Part shown: positions 15,209 to 23,408 of the stretch, piece by piece | Position numbering within the stretch: position 1 is the stretch's first letter | Layout of the letters: every line of letters starts with the position of its first letter | DNA from: JACNFS01 sp964582065 | GTDB taxonomy: Bacteria > Chloroflexota > Dehalococcoidia > GIF9 > UBA5629 | Assembly: GCA_964582065.1 (NCBI GenBank) | Contig: CAZOQG010000006.1 | Coordinates: 1-33,985, forward strand | Direction: 5' to 3' | Length of the DNA stretch: 33,985 nucleotides | Notes under the pieces: generated by a model | Seen by the model: only the letters and a program-made list of their open reading frames with translations | Database searches by the model: none | What the model was told of the DNA's origin: nothing | Translations under genes and position numbers: made by a program

Positions 15209-16687
15209 CTACTTAAAGGGATCCCACCGAACCGTCTGCTTCTCATAGGCGGATGGAAATCGCCGTAGAAACTCCTCGTAGTAATAGATTTCCTTAAACG
15301 TTGCGAACGGCATACCATAGTATGATTTAGGCAGTTCAGCTATTCGCCCAGGATCAACTACCTTGGAGACTATCCCGTCCATGACATCATCGATGCCTAC
15401 TCCCATGGCGAACCTGAGTTTTTCCCGGTTATAGATGCGCTCGGGCAGCATGTCCTTGAAGGCCTCTCTCAGGATGTACTTTTCTGTTTGTTTCTCGCCG
15501 TGGATCTTCCATTCCATGGGGATCTTACGGCTAAAGGCCAATACCTTCGGATCCAAGAACGGGGTTTGGTACACCACGGCATTAGCCATCCACGCTCTAT
15601 CCAGTCGTCTAAGCGCGGTATTGTACGCTATGTCCAGCAGTCTCTTGGCAAGCTCCTCTCTATGCTCATCGCTGGTCACTTTTGGACTTTTCAAGACCAT
15701 ACGATACCCGCCGAACAGCTCGTCAGCCCCTTCACCTACCATTATGCTATCGCTATATGACTTTACCATTCTCGAGATGTAGTAGTTGGCTATCAGGCCG
15801 GATATGCAATCCTCATCAAAGCTCTCCAGATACCAGACCGCCTGAGGAATGAAATCGGATATATCCGACTCGGTAATCCTATAGATGTGATGTTCAAGTC
15901 CCAAGAAGTCAGCCATTAGTTTGGCATTCCCAAGATCCGGGGCTTCAGCGCTTTCAATGGTACCGGTAAAGAGACGCAGGTCTGGATTGAATTCCTTAGC
16001 GATAACCGCCGCAATAGAGCTATCCAGACCTCCGCTCAACGACACTGCGTTTAGGCCTTTCATCCTTTTCTTCACCGCCTCTATCACGAGTTCCCTTAGT
16101 ACACCCGTTGCGTGCTCAAGACCTTCAGGTTCAGGCGTTTCAGGCACATAGGGGTCAAATGACCTAAAACCTTCCTTTGTGCTGTATATGTGACCGGGCA
16201 CAAGCTCGTGTACATCAAAACGAATGTGGCCTACTAACCCTTTCATCTCGGTGCTGAAGCAGAAGAGCCCATCCTCCGTTCCATAGAATAGCGGCCTGGC
16301 CCCAACGGGATCGCGGGCCATAATCGCTTCATCGCCATCCACAATAGCACAGCAATAGCTCCCGTCCAGATACGAAAAGCAGCTTTTTCCGTGCTTCAGG
16401 TAATACTCCTCGAAGAGCTCTATATCGGTTTGCCCCTCGGCTCTCTCATTGAATAGCTCTCCGTCGAAGACAATATAAGGAGCAGTAGCCACTGCAGCGC
16501 ACTGAGTCCTCGCAGGCGTTAGGTTCACTTCTGCTGCGCCAAGCACTGCCGTACCGTCCGGTAGTGTGCGAATGATGGTGTTGTCTGGCCCTCGATGACG
16601 CATTAGTTCGATCATCTTCTCTACTTGGGCCGTAGCCTGCTTGAGCTTCTCCCTGTTTGTGGATACGATTCCAGCTATGGCTGCCAT
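15209..16687 (-). CDS. Asparagine synthetase-like protein without the glutaminase cysteine
   Basis: 492 residues with the AsnB architecture. The N-terminal Ntn-like domain keeps RHRGPD (31-35), FDGELFN (74-80) and ARDPVGARPLFY (124-135). The C-terminal synthetase domain keeps the PP-loop SGGLDSS (218-224) and GEGADELFGGY (318-328), so adenylation of a carboxylate is expected. However, the protein starts MAAIAGI instead of MCGI: the nucleophilic Cys2 is Ala. The NGE glutamine-site motif is DGE and the RLSI segment is missing. Glutamine hydrolysis should therefore be lost, leaving free ammonia or another amine as the nitrogen donor. The start has AGGGGG at normal spacing, so Cys is not hidden by a wrong start. 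It follows the corrinoid protein gene on the same strand. Confidence 0.85.
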   Translation of the reverse strand: MAAIAGIVSTNREKLKQATAQVEKMIELMRHRGPDNTIIRTLPDGTAVLGAAEVNLTPARTQCAAVATAPYIVFDGELFNERAEGQTDIELFEEYYLKHGKSCFSYLDGSYCCAIVDGDEAIMARDPVGARPLFYGTEDGLFCFSTEMKGLVGHIRFDVHELVPGHIYSTKEGFRSFDPYVPETPEPEGLEHATGVLRELVIEAVKKRMKGLNAVSLSGGLDSSIAAVIAKEFNPDLRLFTGTIESAEAPDLGNAKLMADFLGLEHHIYRITESDISDFIPQAVWYLESFDEDCISGLIANYYISRMVKSYSDSIMVGEGADELFGGYRMVLKSPKVTSDEHREELAKRLLDIAYNTALRRLDRAWMANAVVYQTPFLDPKVLAFSRKIPMEWKIHGEKQTEKYILREAFKDMLPERIYNREKLRFAMGVGIDDVMDGIVSKVVDPGRIAELPKSYYGMPFATFKEIYYYEEFLRRFPSAYEKQTVRWDPFK

Positions 16688-16889
16688 TAGTCCCCCTTCT
16701 TACAGATTCTCCTCTATCCCGGCATTTCCCACTTCAATTTACGAGGAGCCATCCTGACCCTCTTTGCTCTTATCACCAATAATGTATTTATCCCACCTGA
16801 TTGTCAGTAACCGGCTCCGAGTCGTGGAGCACTCAGAATCCTCATCTATCAGCGATTGTTCTGCTTTCTGCAACACTACTGCGACCAGG

Positions 16890-17579
16890 CTACGCCTTCG
16901 CTTCTTGAAAAGCGTCGAGTACCTTGATAGCATCGAAACCATCCACGCAATAGGAATCTGCTCCTATTTCCTTGGCATACTCGTCGGAGACTGCTGCTCC
17001 CCCAATCAAAACTTTGACCTTATCTCTAAGGCCAGCCTTCTCCAGTGCTTTGATGACTTCTCCCATAGCTAACATCGTAGTAGTCAGGAGAGCGGAAAGC
17101 CCCAAGAAATCAGGTTTGCCTTTTTCGATAATATCCACAATCTTATCCGTGGGCACATCTGTACCGAGGTCGTCTACATCATAGCCTGCTCCTTTGAGCA
17201 AAATAGCAACGATATTCTTGCCAATATCATGGATATCTCCTTTTACCGTGGCTATAACGAATTTTCCTTTTGTTTCGATATCGGAAGCTTCAAGGCGTGG
17301 CTTTAAAATGTCCATAGCGGCACCTACTGCTTCGGCAGAGGCTAACATATCGGGGATGAAGTACTCCTTCTTGTCGTATTTGTCTCCGACAACCTGCATT
17401 CCTGCAGTCAAGCCCTGGTTGATGATTGTCTCCAGAGGGATCTTCTTGTCCAATGCCTCCTGTGTTAGCTCCACCACCGCAGGCGTCCCGACCATATCCT
17501 CTTCTATACCTTCATCATCCTTGGTCTTTCTTCCTTGGATGACATTTTCTTTAAGCAAGGCAATTGTGTCTTCGCTCAT
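16890..17579 (-). CDS. Methyltransferase corrinoid protein, MtbC/MttC-like (copy 1)
   Basis: 229 residues with the two-domain layout of methyltransferase cognate corrinoid proteins: an N-terminal helical cap (about 1-95, including EYFIPDMLASAEAVGAAM) and a Rossmann-like B12-binding domain from about 105. The cobalt-ligating His117 sits in GDIHDIGKN (DxHxxG), followed by GLSALLTTTM (SxL) and IGGAAVSDEYA (GG). The bound corrinoid would accept a methyl group from a partner MttB-family protein and pass it to a second methyltransferase. GAGGAGG precedes the ATG. It lies 11 bases downstream of an MttB-family gene, its probable partner, and is clearly paralogous to the corrinoid protein at 19194-19886. 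Confidence 0.93.
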   Translation of the reverse strand: MSEDTIALLKENVIQGRKTKDDEGIEEDMVGTPAVVELTQEALDKKIPLETIINQGLTAGMQVVGDKYDKKEYFIPDMLASAEAVGAAMDILKPRLEASDIETKGKFVIATVKGDIHDIGKNIVAILLKGAGYDVDDLGTDVPTDKIVDIIEKGKPDFLGLSALLTTTMLAMGEVIKALEKAGLRDKVKVLIGGAAVSDEYAKEIGADSYCVDGFDAIKVLDAFQEAKA

Positions 17580-17590
17580 TGGTTCCTCCT

Positions 17591-19123
17591 CTATTTATAT
17601 ATGTTTAGCCTGGGCAATATGCCAGGGATTTCTTCAAACACCCGACTGGTGGTAGCTGCATCTATATGTTCTACAGGCTGCGAAAGAAGCTGGTTCATCC
17701 TCTGGTAGGCCAATGCCAGTACATTATCCGTTTCTCCATCTCCCTCAAAGGGATAAGGCATCGACAGTTTCCCGCTACGCATCAGGGGGCGGATATAGCG
17801 AATGTATAGCTTCTGTGGCGTCGCCACCACCTCTCTTATCTGTTTGAGGCTGTCATCAATCTCCGCCTGGCTGATTCGTGGTGGTCTCAGAAAGAACTTG
17901 ATCATCTGAAAGTGTGCATCGTCCAGAACAGCCTGGAGGAGACAGAAGATAGAATTCCCATCAAGGAGGCCGTAGGCACAATGCAAATATTGCGGCCCAC
18001 TCAAAGTGACTAATATGTCTGAGAACAACCTTTCTATTGAGGTCTGTATCCCCGGTGTTTTTGTATCGCAGACACCTGAGGTAGCGTAACAAGGCAACTT
18101 GTAGAATCGGGCCATTTGAACGCAGTCAATATTGTATTGGCTGGTTTCAGGGGCGCCATAGGAATCATTGAGATTATCAAGCCGAGCTCTCACCGGTACA
18201 CTTCCATAAATCACCGGTGTCCCCTTATTCACTAACTGGCTTAATGTTATTCCTGCTAGGACTTCAGCGTTTATTTGGGCCATAATGCCATCTTCCGTGA
18301 TAGGAGCAGTGCTTCCACCCTGAGGTGCGGAGGAAACTACTACTGGGAGCCCTCTCCTACAAATCTCCATTAACGTATCAGTGGTATCCTCGACAAACTG
18401 CAGAGGGCTCTTAACTAGACAGGTGATAAAAGAAATAATGGGGTTTTTCTTGAGTTCCTCTTTCCCCCCAACTATTAATTCTGCCATGTGTACCACGTTA
18501 TCCAGTTGGTTCAAGCTGGTTAGCCCTGCCATAAAGTGCTTGGTGGTGTTATTTAGGGAAGCGAAGAACTTGTTAACATCTTTGTTATCTCCTGTAATGT
18601 CCTGGTCCTGGATATTTACAGGGCGGATGAAGGCATCTAGGGTCTCCAGATGCTCACACACATGCGCTGCGTGGCAAAGGTCCAAAACAGTACCACGCCG
18701 TGGATGAAATTCCGGCACCGTCACCTCGGTATTAGGGTCAGATTTCTTAACATATGTTTGGAAATCAACATCAAGCCAGATATTGGTCTCGGAGCCGGAA
18801 ACAAAGAATACTCTTGGCTCTTCACCTTTCATTATCAGGCTATTATCCTTGTTTCTGGCACCTAGTTTCACCGTTTTGGGCGCGCTGTCCAGAGCACGTT
18901 GAACAAGGTTCTCAGGTATCTTCACATGCCAGCTGGGGTGGTCCCCCGAGGAAACCGACGTGACTTCTGCCCCGTTACTCTGAAACATCTCTGCAGCCTG
19001 GCGATTAAAAGACAACAGGCCCAGGTCATTCAGAATCTGCATCGAAGCCTGGTGAATCTGCAGGACTTGCTCGTTCGTCATCCTTTCATAAGGTACATGA
19101 ACTAAAACGCCTTCTCTGGCCAC
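17591..19123 (-). CDS. MttB-family (trimethylamine-type) corrinoid methyltransferase, copy 1
   Basis: 510 residues of the MttB TIM-barrel family, which moves a methyl group from a methylated amine to a cognate corrinoid protein. Visible features are the N-terminal MTNEQVLQIHQASMQIL helix, a long central barrel with the NTTKHFMAGLTS, GGSTAPITEDG and YATSGVCDTK segments, and a helical C-terminal part with a regulatory-looking PQKLYIRYIRPLMRSG. There is no in-frame amber codon, so it is not a pyrrolysine-dependent trimethylamine methyltransferase; known non-Pyl relatives act on glycine betaine, proline betaine or carnitine. The start is GTG at 19123 with GAGGAGG seven bases upstream; an upstream ATG frame would read through this site. 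Corrinoid genes flank it on both sides. Confidence 0.9.
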   Translation of the reverse strand: MAREGVLVHVPYERMTNEQVLQIHQASMQILNDLGLLSFNRQAAEMFQSNGAEVTSVSSGDHPSWHVKIPENLVQRALDSAPKTVKLGARNKDNSLIMKGEEPRVFFVSGSETNIWLDVDFQTYVKKSDPNTEVTVPEFHPRRGTVLDLCHAAHVCEHLETLDAFIRPVNIQDQDITGDNKDVNKFFASLNNTTKHFMAGLTSLNQLDNVVHMAELIVGGKEELKKNPIISFITCLVKSPLQFVEDTTDTLMEICRRGLPVVVSSAPQGGSTAPITEDGIMAQINAEVLAGITLSQLVNKGTPVIYGSVPVRARLDNLNDSYGAPETSQYNIDCVQMARFYKLPCYATSGVCDTKTPGIQTSIERLFSDILVTLSGPQYLHCAYGLLDGNSIFCLLQAVLDDAHFQMIKFFLRPPRISQAEIDDSLKQIREVVATPQKLYIRYIRPLMRSGKLSMPYPFEGDGETDNVLALAYQRMNQLLSQPVEHIDAATTSRVFEEIPGILPRLNIYK

Positions 19124-19193
19124 TTTATTCCTCCTCGTTGGTTGGTCGCTGGGCAACCCAACTGCAAGCACTTGCCTCTGGCATGTTCACACC

Positions 19194-19886
19194 TTACTTG
19201 TCTTCAGCAGCGAATAGAGATTCCACTACCCGTACTGCATCAAACCCGTCCGCGCCGTAGCCGTCAGCGCCTATGCTTTTAGCGAACTCCTCCGAGACGG
19301 GAGCTCCCCCGACGATAATCTTCACCTGGTCCCTGAGTCCGCTCGCCGTAAGAGCATAGATGGTGTCCCTCATGTGTATCATAGTGCTGATGAGCAGCGC
19401 CGATAGCCCCAGGAATTGAGGCTTCTCATCTCTCACTGCATCCACAATAGCCTGAGGCTCGACGTCATTTCCTATGTCCTTGACCGTGTAGCCTGCCCCC
19501 CGGAGCAATATCGACACTATGTTCTTACCAATGTCGTGCAGGTCTCCTTTTACCGTGGCCACAACTATCTTGCCCTTCGGTTTGATGCCACTTTCGGCCA
19601 TGTGAGGCTCCAGCACCTCCATAGCCGCCCCCACAGCTTCAGCCGAGGCCAGCATATCTGGAATGAAGTACTCCTTGGCATCAAATTTCTGCCCCACGAT
19701 CTCCATGCCTGCAGTGAGTCCCTTGTTGATTATGTCTCGGACACTTATCCCCTGGGCGAGGGCTGTCTCAACAAGCTCACTGACTCCCGGCTGGCCAACC
19801 ATCCCTTCGTCGAGGCCCTCGTCTTCCTGGGTTACTCTCCCCTGGACGACATTTTCTTGAATTAGCTTAAGCGTGTCTTCCGCCAT
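19194..19886 (-). CDS. Methyltransferase corrinoid protein, MtbC/MttC-like (copy 2)
   Basis: 230 residues, collinear with copy 1. Helical cap with EYFIPDMLASAEAVGAAM (72-89), cobalt-ligating His117 in GDLHDIGKN, GLSALLISTM and VGGAPVSEEFA in the B12 domain. It has the same role as a methyl carrier between a substrate methyltransferase and a methyl-THF-forming enzyme. GGAGACTGAG precedes the ATG. It lies between the methyl-THF methyltransferase gene (upstream) and MttB copy 1 (downstream), so it may serve either MttB-family protein. The near-identical motif spacing of the two carriers shows a local duplication of a corrinoid-methyltransferase pair. Confidence 0.93.
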   Translation of the reverse strand: MAEDTLKLIQENVVQGRVTQEDEGLDEGMVGQPGVSELVETALAQGISVRDIINKGLTAGMEIVGQKFDAKEYFIPDMLASAEAVGAAMEVLEPHMAESGIKPKGKIVVATVKGDLHDIGKNIVSILLRGAGYTVKDIGNDVEPQAIVDAVRDEKPQFLGLSALLISTMIHMRDTIYALTASGLRDQVKIIVGGAPVSEEFAKSIGADGYGADGFDAVRVVESLFAAEDK

Positions 19887-19937
19887 TCTCAGTCTCCAAC
19901 TTTAGTGGTCTGTGCGCCTTGTCAAACTGGATGCCTC

Positions 19938-20747
19938 CTAGTCCACTATGCTGCCTTTCCTATGCGCTCTGATGTACCCTTTGCAGAAAGGATCGTTCCC
20001 TGCGAGCATGTCAGCCACCTTCACCAAGCTCATTGTCTTAGCGTCCAGAGGGTCAAGGATTGCGGCATCGAGGCCGGCATAAGCTGCCATCAACAGAAAG
20101 CCTCGGTTCACCAGCTTTCTATTGGGTAAGCCGTAGGAAACATTGCTCAGCCCCATCACTGTCCTGGCACCCGGATAGCGCGATTTAATCTGCTCAATGG
20201 TCTTTAGTGTGATCAATCCCTGGCTAGAGTCCACGGCAATGGGCAGCACCAGAGGATCAAAGAATATCTGCTCCGCCGCCATGCCCAACCGGGTCAGGTG
20301 GTCCATTATGAGCTCACAAGCGGCTAGCCGCTTTTCAACGGTGTCGGGTATGCCCCCAGCTCCCATGGCCAGTGCTACCAGCCACGCCTTACGCTCTGCT
20401 GCCAGAGCGCCGATGGTTGCCAGCCTTTCTGGCTCAGCAGTGACAGAGTTGATTATCAGCCTTTCGCCCCGGTATCTGCTCAGCGCAGCCTCTATAACGC
20501 CTGGGACGTCGCTATCAATGGCAAGCGGCCTATCCGTAGCTGCTTGAACCAACTCCACCAGCCACTCCATGCTTTCGCTTCCATGCTCGCGGGCATCCTG
20601 CCCAGCACCAGCATTCACATCGATGAAATCAGCTCCAGCTTCGGCCTGAGCTTTGGCCAGCCCCTCCAGGAATTCCCTGTCCCTGCTGGCTACGGCTTCG
20701 GCAACGGACCGATTTGATGCGTTGATGTTCTCTCCGATTACCAACAT
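19938..20747 (-). CDS. Methyltetrahydrofolate:corrinoid methyltransferase (MtgA/AcsE-like)
   Basis: 269 residues of the pterin-binding TIM-barrel family shared with dihydropteroate synthase. Motifs are MLVIGENINASNRSV at the N-terminus, GADFIDVNAGAG (38-49), the AIDSDVPGVIEAAL strand-helix, LIINSVTAEPERL, and MGLSNVSYGLPNRKLVN. These match the AcsE, MtgA and MtvA type enzymes that transfer methyl groups between a corrinoid protein and tetrahydrofolate. In this setting the direction is probably corrinoid to THF, feeding the Wood-Ljungdahl methyl branch. It starts three bases after the stop of MttB copy 2 (GGGGTGAAAT overlaps the junction), which indicates translational coupling, and is followed by corrinoid copy 2. 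Confidence 0.92.
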   Translation of the reverse strand: MLVIGENINASNRSVAEAVASRDREFLEGLAKAQAEAGADFIDVNAGAGQDAREHGSESMEWLVELVQAATDRPLAIDSDVPGVIEAALSRYRGERLIINSVTAEPERLATIGALAAERKAWLVALAMGAGGIPDTVEKRLAACELIMDHLTRLGMAAEQIFFDPLVLPIAVDSSQGLITLKTIEQIKSRYPGARTVMGLSNVSYGLPNRKLVNRGFLLMAAYAGLDAAILDPLDAKTMSLVKVADMLAGNDPFCKGYIRAHRKGSIVD

Positions 20748-20750
20748 ATT

Positions 20751-22220
20751 TCACCCCACGATGCCTGTTATCTCCGATAGCACTTGTTGTCTTACCGGGG
20801 CAGGCAGGCTGTAGTCGTGATTGGCTATAATCTCCTCCACCCTTTGCGACGCTCTTTCCCACGTGGTCTTTCCTCCCTTGGCTTCCCATTCATCTCTACT
20901 ATCCCTGTCGCTCAGTGAGGGCTGGTAGTGCTCGCTGCGCATGAAGCGCCTGGTGTGCTTGGCAGCGACGAAGTTGCCCCCAGGCCCCACCTGTTTAATG
21001 AGGTCAAAGGCCAGGGTGTCATCGTTTACCTTTATACCCTCAACTGCCCTCATCACCATTCCCAGTATGTCATTGTCTATGACATACTTCTCATAGCACA
21101 CTGTCATGGCGAATTCCATAAGTCCGGCAGCGTCATGGATGAAATTCGCACCAGCTAAGGCGCAGAGAAGGCCGGTTATGGCAGACTCATAGCCACTCTG
21201 GGCATCCAGCACCTTGGAGTCAGTCATACCGCCGGTGGCATAGAAGGGGAGCTTGTAAAACTGGGCCATCTGGGCACCAGCCGCGTTAAGCAGCCCCATC
21301 TCAACGGAGCCAGCGAGGTACTTGAGGTCAGTGAGGTCGGTATTGGTGGCGACGGAGCCAAGGATAACGGGCGCCCCCGGATTTATGATCTGTGCAAGCA
21401 TTACGCCCATCAGGGAGTCCACGGTCTGAATTGTCAGATTTCCGGCAAGCGTCACCGGCGAGGTAGCCCCGCACAACGGCTCGGCAGGACATGCCACGGG
21501 TATGCCGCTCTTGGCGATGGGCACCAGCAGGTCACCATAAGTCCCGTCCATCTTCAGGGGGCTTATGCTACAGGCTATCATGGAGATGAGGGGCCGCTGG
21601 CGAAGTCTTTCGGCAGAGCCTGCGACGGTTTCTGCCATCCGTATCACCTGCTTCACCCCATCGATGGTATAAACGCCTCCCATGACATGCTTGGTCGTGT
21701 TGTCCAGCCCGGCAAAGAAGCGGTTTATGTCCACTCGCCCTGGGGCCAGCTCATTGGGATAGGTAGGCAACAGGAAAAAGTGGATGTTATCCAGCCCGTC
21801 AACCAGTCTGGCGATGCGCTTCAGGTCTTCCAGAGTGGCTGGCTTCTTCTCGCCCGTGTCCGGGTGATACACATAAAGGGCGGTTCCTCCAGTTCCCGCG
21901 TACACGCGCTGGCCGCCGAGGAGAATATCATGCTTCTCGTCCTGTCCGCAGAGCCTGATTTCGGACGGCGCGATGTCGATGAGTTCCATAACTCTGCTCT
22001 GGGGCAGGCACACCCGGCGCCTTTCCCGATCCACTCGAGCCCCACTTCCCTCAAAGAGTTCCAGCGCCGTCTCCGAGTTTACCTCAAAGCCCACTTCCTC
22101 GATTATCCGCATGACGTTCTGGTGCACCTTGCGAACAGACTCTTCGGTGAGTGGCTTGAAGCTACCCCCAGGCAGTCCTTTCCGAATCATGTCCTTGTGT
22201 TCTATCTCCTCCCCAGGCAA
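20751..22220 (-). CDS. MttB-family corrinoid methyltransferase, copy 2
   Basis: 489 residues of the MttB/MtgB family. N-terminal helix LTEESVRKVHQNVMRIIEEV, then barrel segments NTTKHVMGGVYT, CGATSPVTLAGNL and YATGGMTDSKVLDAQ that parallel those of copy 1, and a C-terminal extension with GGNFVAAKHTRRFMRSEHY and a short final helix. There is no in-frame amber codon. The second-to-last region (HTRRFMR) resembles glycine-betaine-type MtgB proteins more than true MttB, by recall. The start is uncertain: ATG 22220 overlaps the upstream gene's end, while ATG 22190 (MIRKGLPGG) would be 11 bases after that stop, with GGGGAGGAG rather far away. It is coupled to the methyl-THF methyltransferase gene that follows. 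Confidence 0.9.
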   Translation of the reverse strand: MPGEEIEHKDMIRKGLPGGSFKPLTEESVRKVHQNVMRIIEEVGFEVNSETALELFEGSGARVDRERRRVCLPQSRVMELIDIAPSEIRLCGQDEKHDILLGGQRVYAGTGGTALYVYHPDTGEKKPATLEDLKRIARLVDGLDNIHFFLLPTYPNELAPGRVDINRFFAGLDNTTKHVMGGVYTIDGVKQVIRMAETVAGSAERLRQRPLISMIACSISPLKMDGTYGDLLVPIAKSGIPVACPAEPLCGATSPVTLAGNLTIQTVDSLMGVMLAQIINPGAPVILGSVATNTDLTDLKYLAGSVEMGLLNAAGAQMAQFYKLPFYATGGMTDSKVLDAQSGYESAITGLLCALAGANFIHDAAGLMEFAMTVCYEKYVIDNDILGMVMRAVEGIKVNDDTLAFDLIKQVGPGGNFVAAKHTRRFMRSEHYQPSLSDRDSRDEWEAKGGKTTWERASQRVEEIIANHDYSLPAPVRQQVLSEITGIVG

Positions 22221-22873
22221 TCAGGTTTGTTGCAGGTCTTGCATGGGTTGTAGTTCTTCATCTGGCGGGGGCCAATACCGATAATGCCCGATATCGACTT
22301 GCGGGGGAGCATAAGACATTCCTTGGTCAAGCGAATCCCCATCGAATTGCCGTTCATAGCTCGGAAGATCATTTTCTGTTGCCTTATGGCCCAGTCACAG
22401 TACCCGGGACTGAAGCGTCGGCTGACGCAAAGTTCCTGAGCATGAGCCACTTCCTCTACCCTGCCATGCACAAACTCAGCCACCATCTCAGTAGCAACAG
22501 AGCCTATTGCATCCAGCACAGCCGACTCAAGGACAAGCCCGTCCTCACCCAGTCGCAGAACCATTTTCTCCAGCCGACTGCCTATTGTCACCAGGAACAC
22601 CGTGACCATTTTGCATTGCTCCATCAGCCGGGCCATGACCTCGCTTTCAAACACGATCGAACCATCAAGAAAAACGCAGGAGCGCCGGACTGCCTCGATG
22701 TCCTTGATGATATATGAATATGCTGGTTCCATAAGCTGGTGAGCAGTCTCTATATGCTCATCAACTACAGAGCCGACACGAACCGATGGCTTGCGATTGG
22801 TACGGTACCCAATACTGAGCAGTACCCGCTGCCTATCGATCTCGATGTCGACCCGGTTGCTTATAGCTATCAT
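22202..22873 (-). CDS. Stand-alone vitamin-B12-dependent methionine synthase activation-domain protein
   Basis: 223 residues equivalent to the C-terminal activation domain of MetH. The AdoMet-binding segment RRFSPGYCDW (152-161, family R.SPGYGDW) and a later PRKSISGIIGI strand are clear, and the helical part VLDAIGSVATEMVAEFVH is typical. In MetH this domain rescues oxidised cobalamin by reductive methylation with AdoMet. As the first gene of a corrinoid-methyltransferase operon it may reactivate the corrinoid carriers, in place of a RamA-type ferredoxin activator, which is not seen here. The C-terminus adds CKTCNKPDC (211-219), a possible metal or Fe-S site not part of MetH. TAAGGAAC precedes the ATG. 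Its end overlaps the possible start of MttB copy 2. Confidence 0.88.
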   Translation of the reverse strand: MIAISNRVDIEIDRQRVLLSIGYRTNRKPSVRVGSVVDEHIETAHQLMEPAYSYIIKDIEAVRRSCVFLDGSIVFESEVMARLMEQCKMVTVFLVTIGSRLEKMVLRLGEDGLVLESAVLDAIGSVATEMVAEFVHGRVEEVAHAQELCVSRRFSPGYCDWAIRQQKMIFRAMNGNSMGIRLTKECLMLPRKSISGIIGIGPRQMKNYNPCKTCNKPDCLGRR

Positions 22874-23370
22874 AGTTCCTTAACGTCCCTTATCTGACAA
22901 ACAACAACACTAGAGGCTCTTGCCGCCGACGGTATTAAAATGCGGGGATGAAGTGTGACCAAAAGAGATAAGCGGTAAAGCGGGGAAAAGGGGTGGCCCC
23001 GGCGGGGTTCGAAAGCAATCATGAGAGAAGGGCACTAGTGAATCAGGCTATCCAGACCGAGTGGATGGCATGACCGAGCTATTATCCATCTGCAGGGAAA
23101 ATAGAAGATAGACAACCCCCACGTTACGTGTCATCCTTCTCGGCATCAGATCACCTGTTCACCTCCTTGCGAGATTTCTCGCTCCTTCCCTAACTTGATT
23201 CGCTGGCCTTATTGTAGCACATCAGCTGCCGAGTGTCGACTGCCTGCGGCCAACGGCCAGCCGTCTGAGCGCTGGTGGACGTTATGTAGAACTCCCAAAA
23301 TCCAGGACTAGTTGGAGACTGTAGTTGTGGAGCCCGTTTAGGGGCTTGCGGTGTCAATCTAGCATTCCGA
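22874..23370. other. Divergent intergenic region between the methyltransferase operon and the flavodoxin gene
   Basis: About 500 bases separating two outward-facing transcription units, so the operon's promoter should be here. I found no convincing -35/-10 pair on the minus strand and no cobalamin-riboswitch consensus. A C4-GGC-G4 inverted repeat near 22997-23007 is too short to call. No gene is supported. Confidence 0.4.
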
Positions 23371-23375
23371 TAGTG

Positions 23376-23384
23376 TGCTATACT
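23376..23384 (+). promoter_or_regulatory. Extended -10 promoter element for the flavodoxin-fold gene
   Basis: TGCTATACT is an extended -10 (TGnTATACT) whose expected start point, near 23391, is about 18 bases before the ATG at 23409. The -35 region at 17-base spacing is poor, as is usual for extended -10 promoters. Confidence 0.45.
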
Positions 23385-23408
23385 TGAATTGTCTATCTGG
23401 AGGCGCAA

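Noticed and set aside
16739..16942. A 67-codon minus-strand frame between the AsnB-like and corrinoid genes
   Set aside because: Overlaps the 3' end of the corrinoid gene in another frame and has no start signal or family match.
17591..22220. Pyrrolysine-containing trimethylamine methyltransferases
   Set aside because: Both MttB-family frames are full length without any in-frame TAG, so pyrrolysine is not encoded at the usual position.
22874..23408. Cobalamin riboswitch upstream of the corrinoid operon
   Set aside because: I searched for the B12-box-like consensus and associated stems by eye and found none that could be defended; a covariance-model scan would decide.
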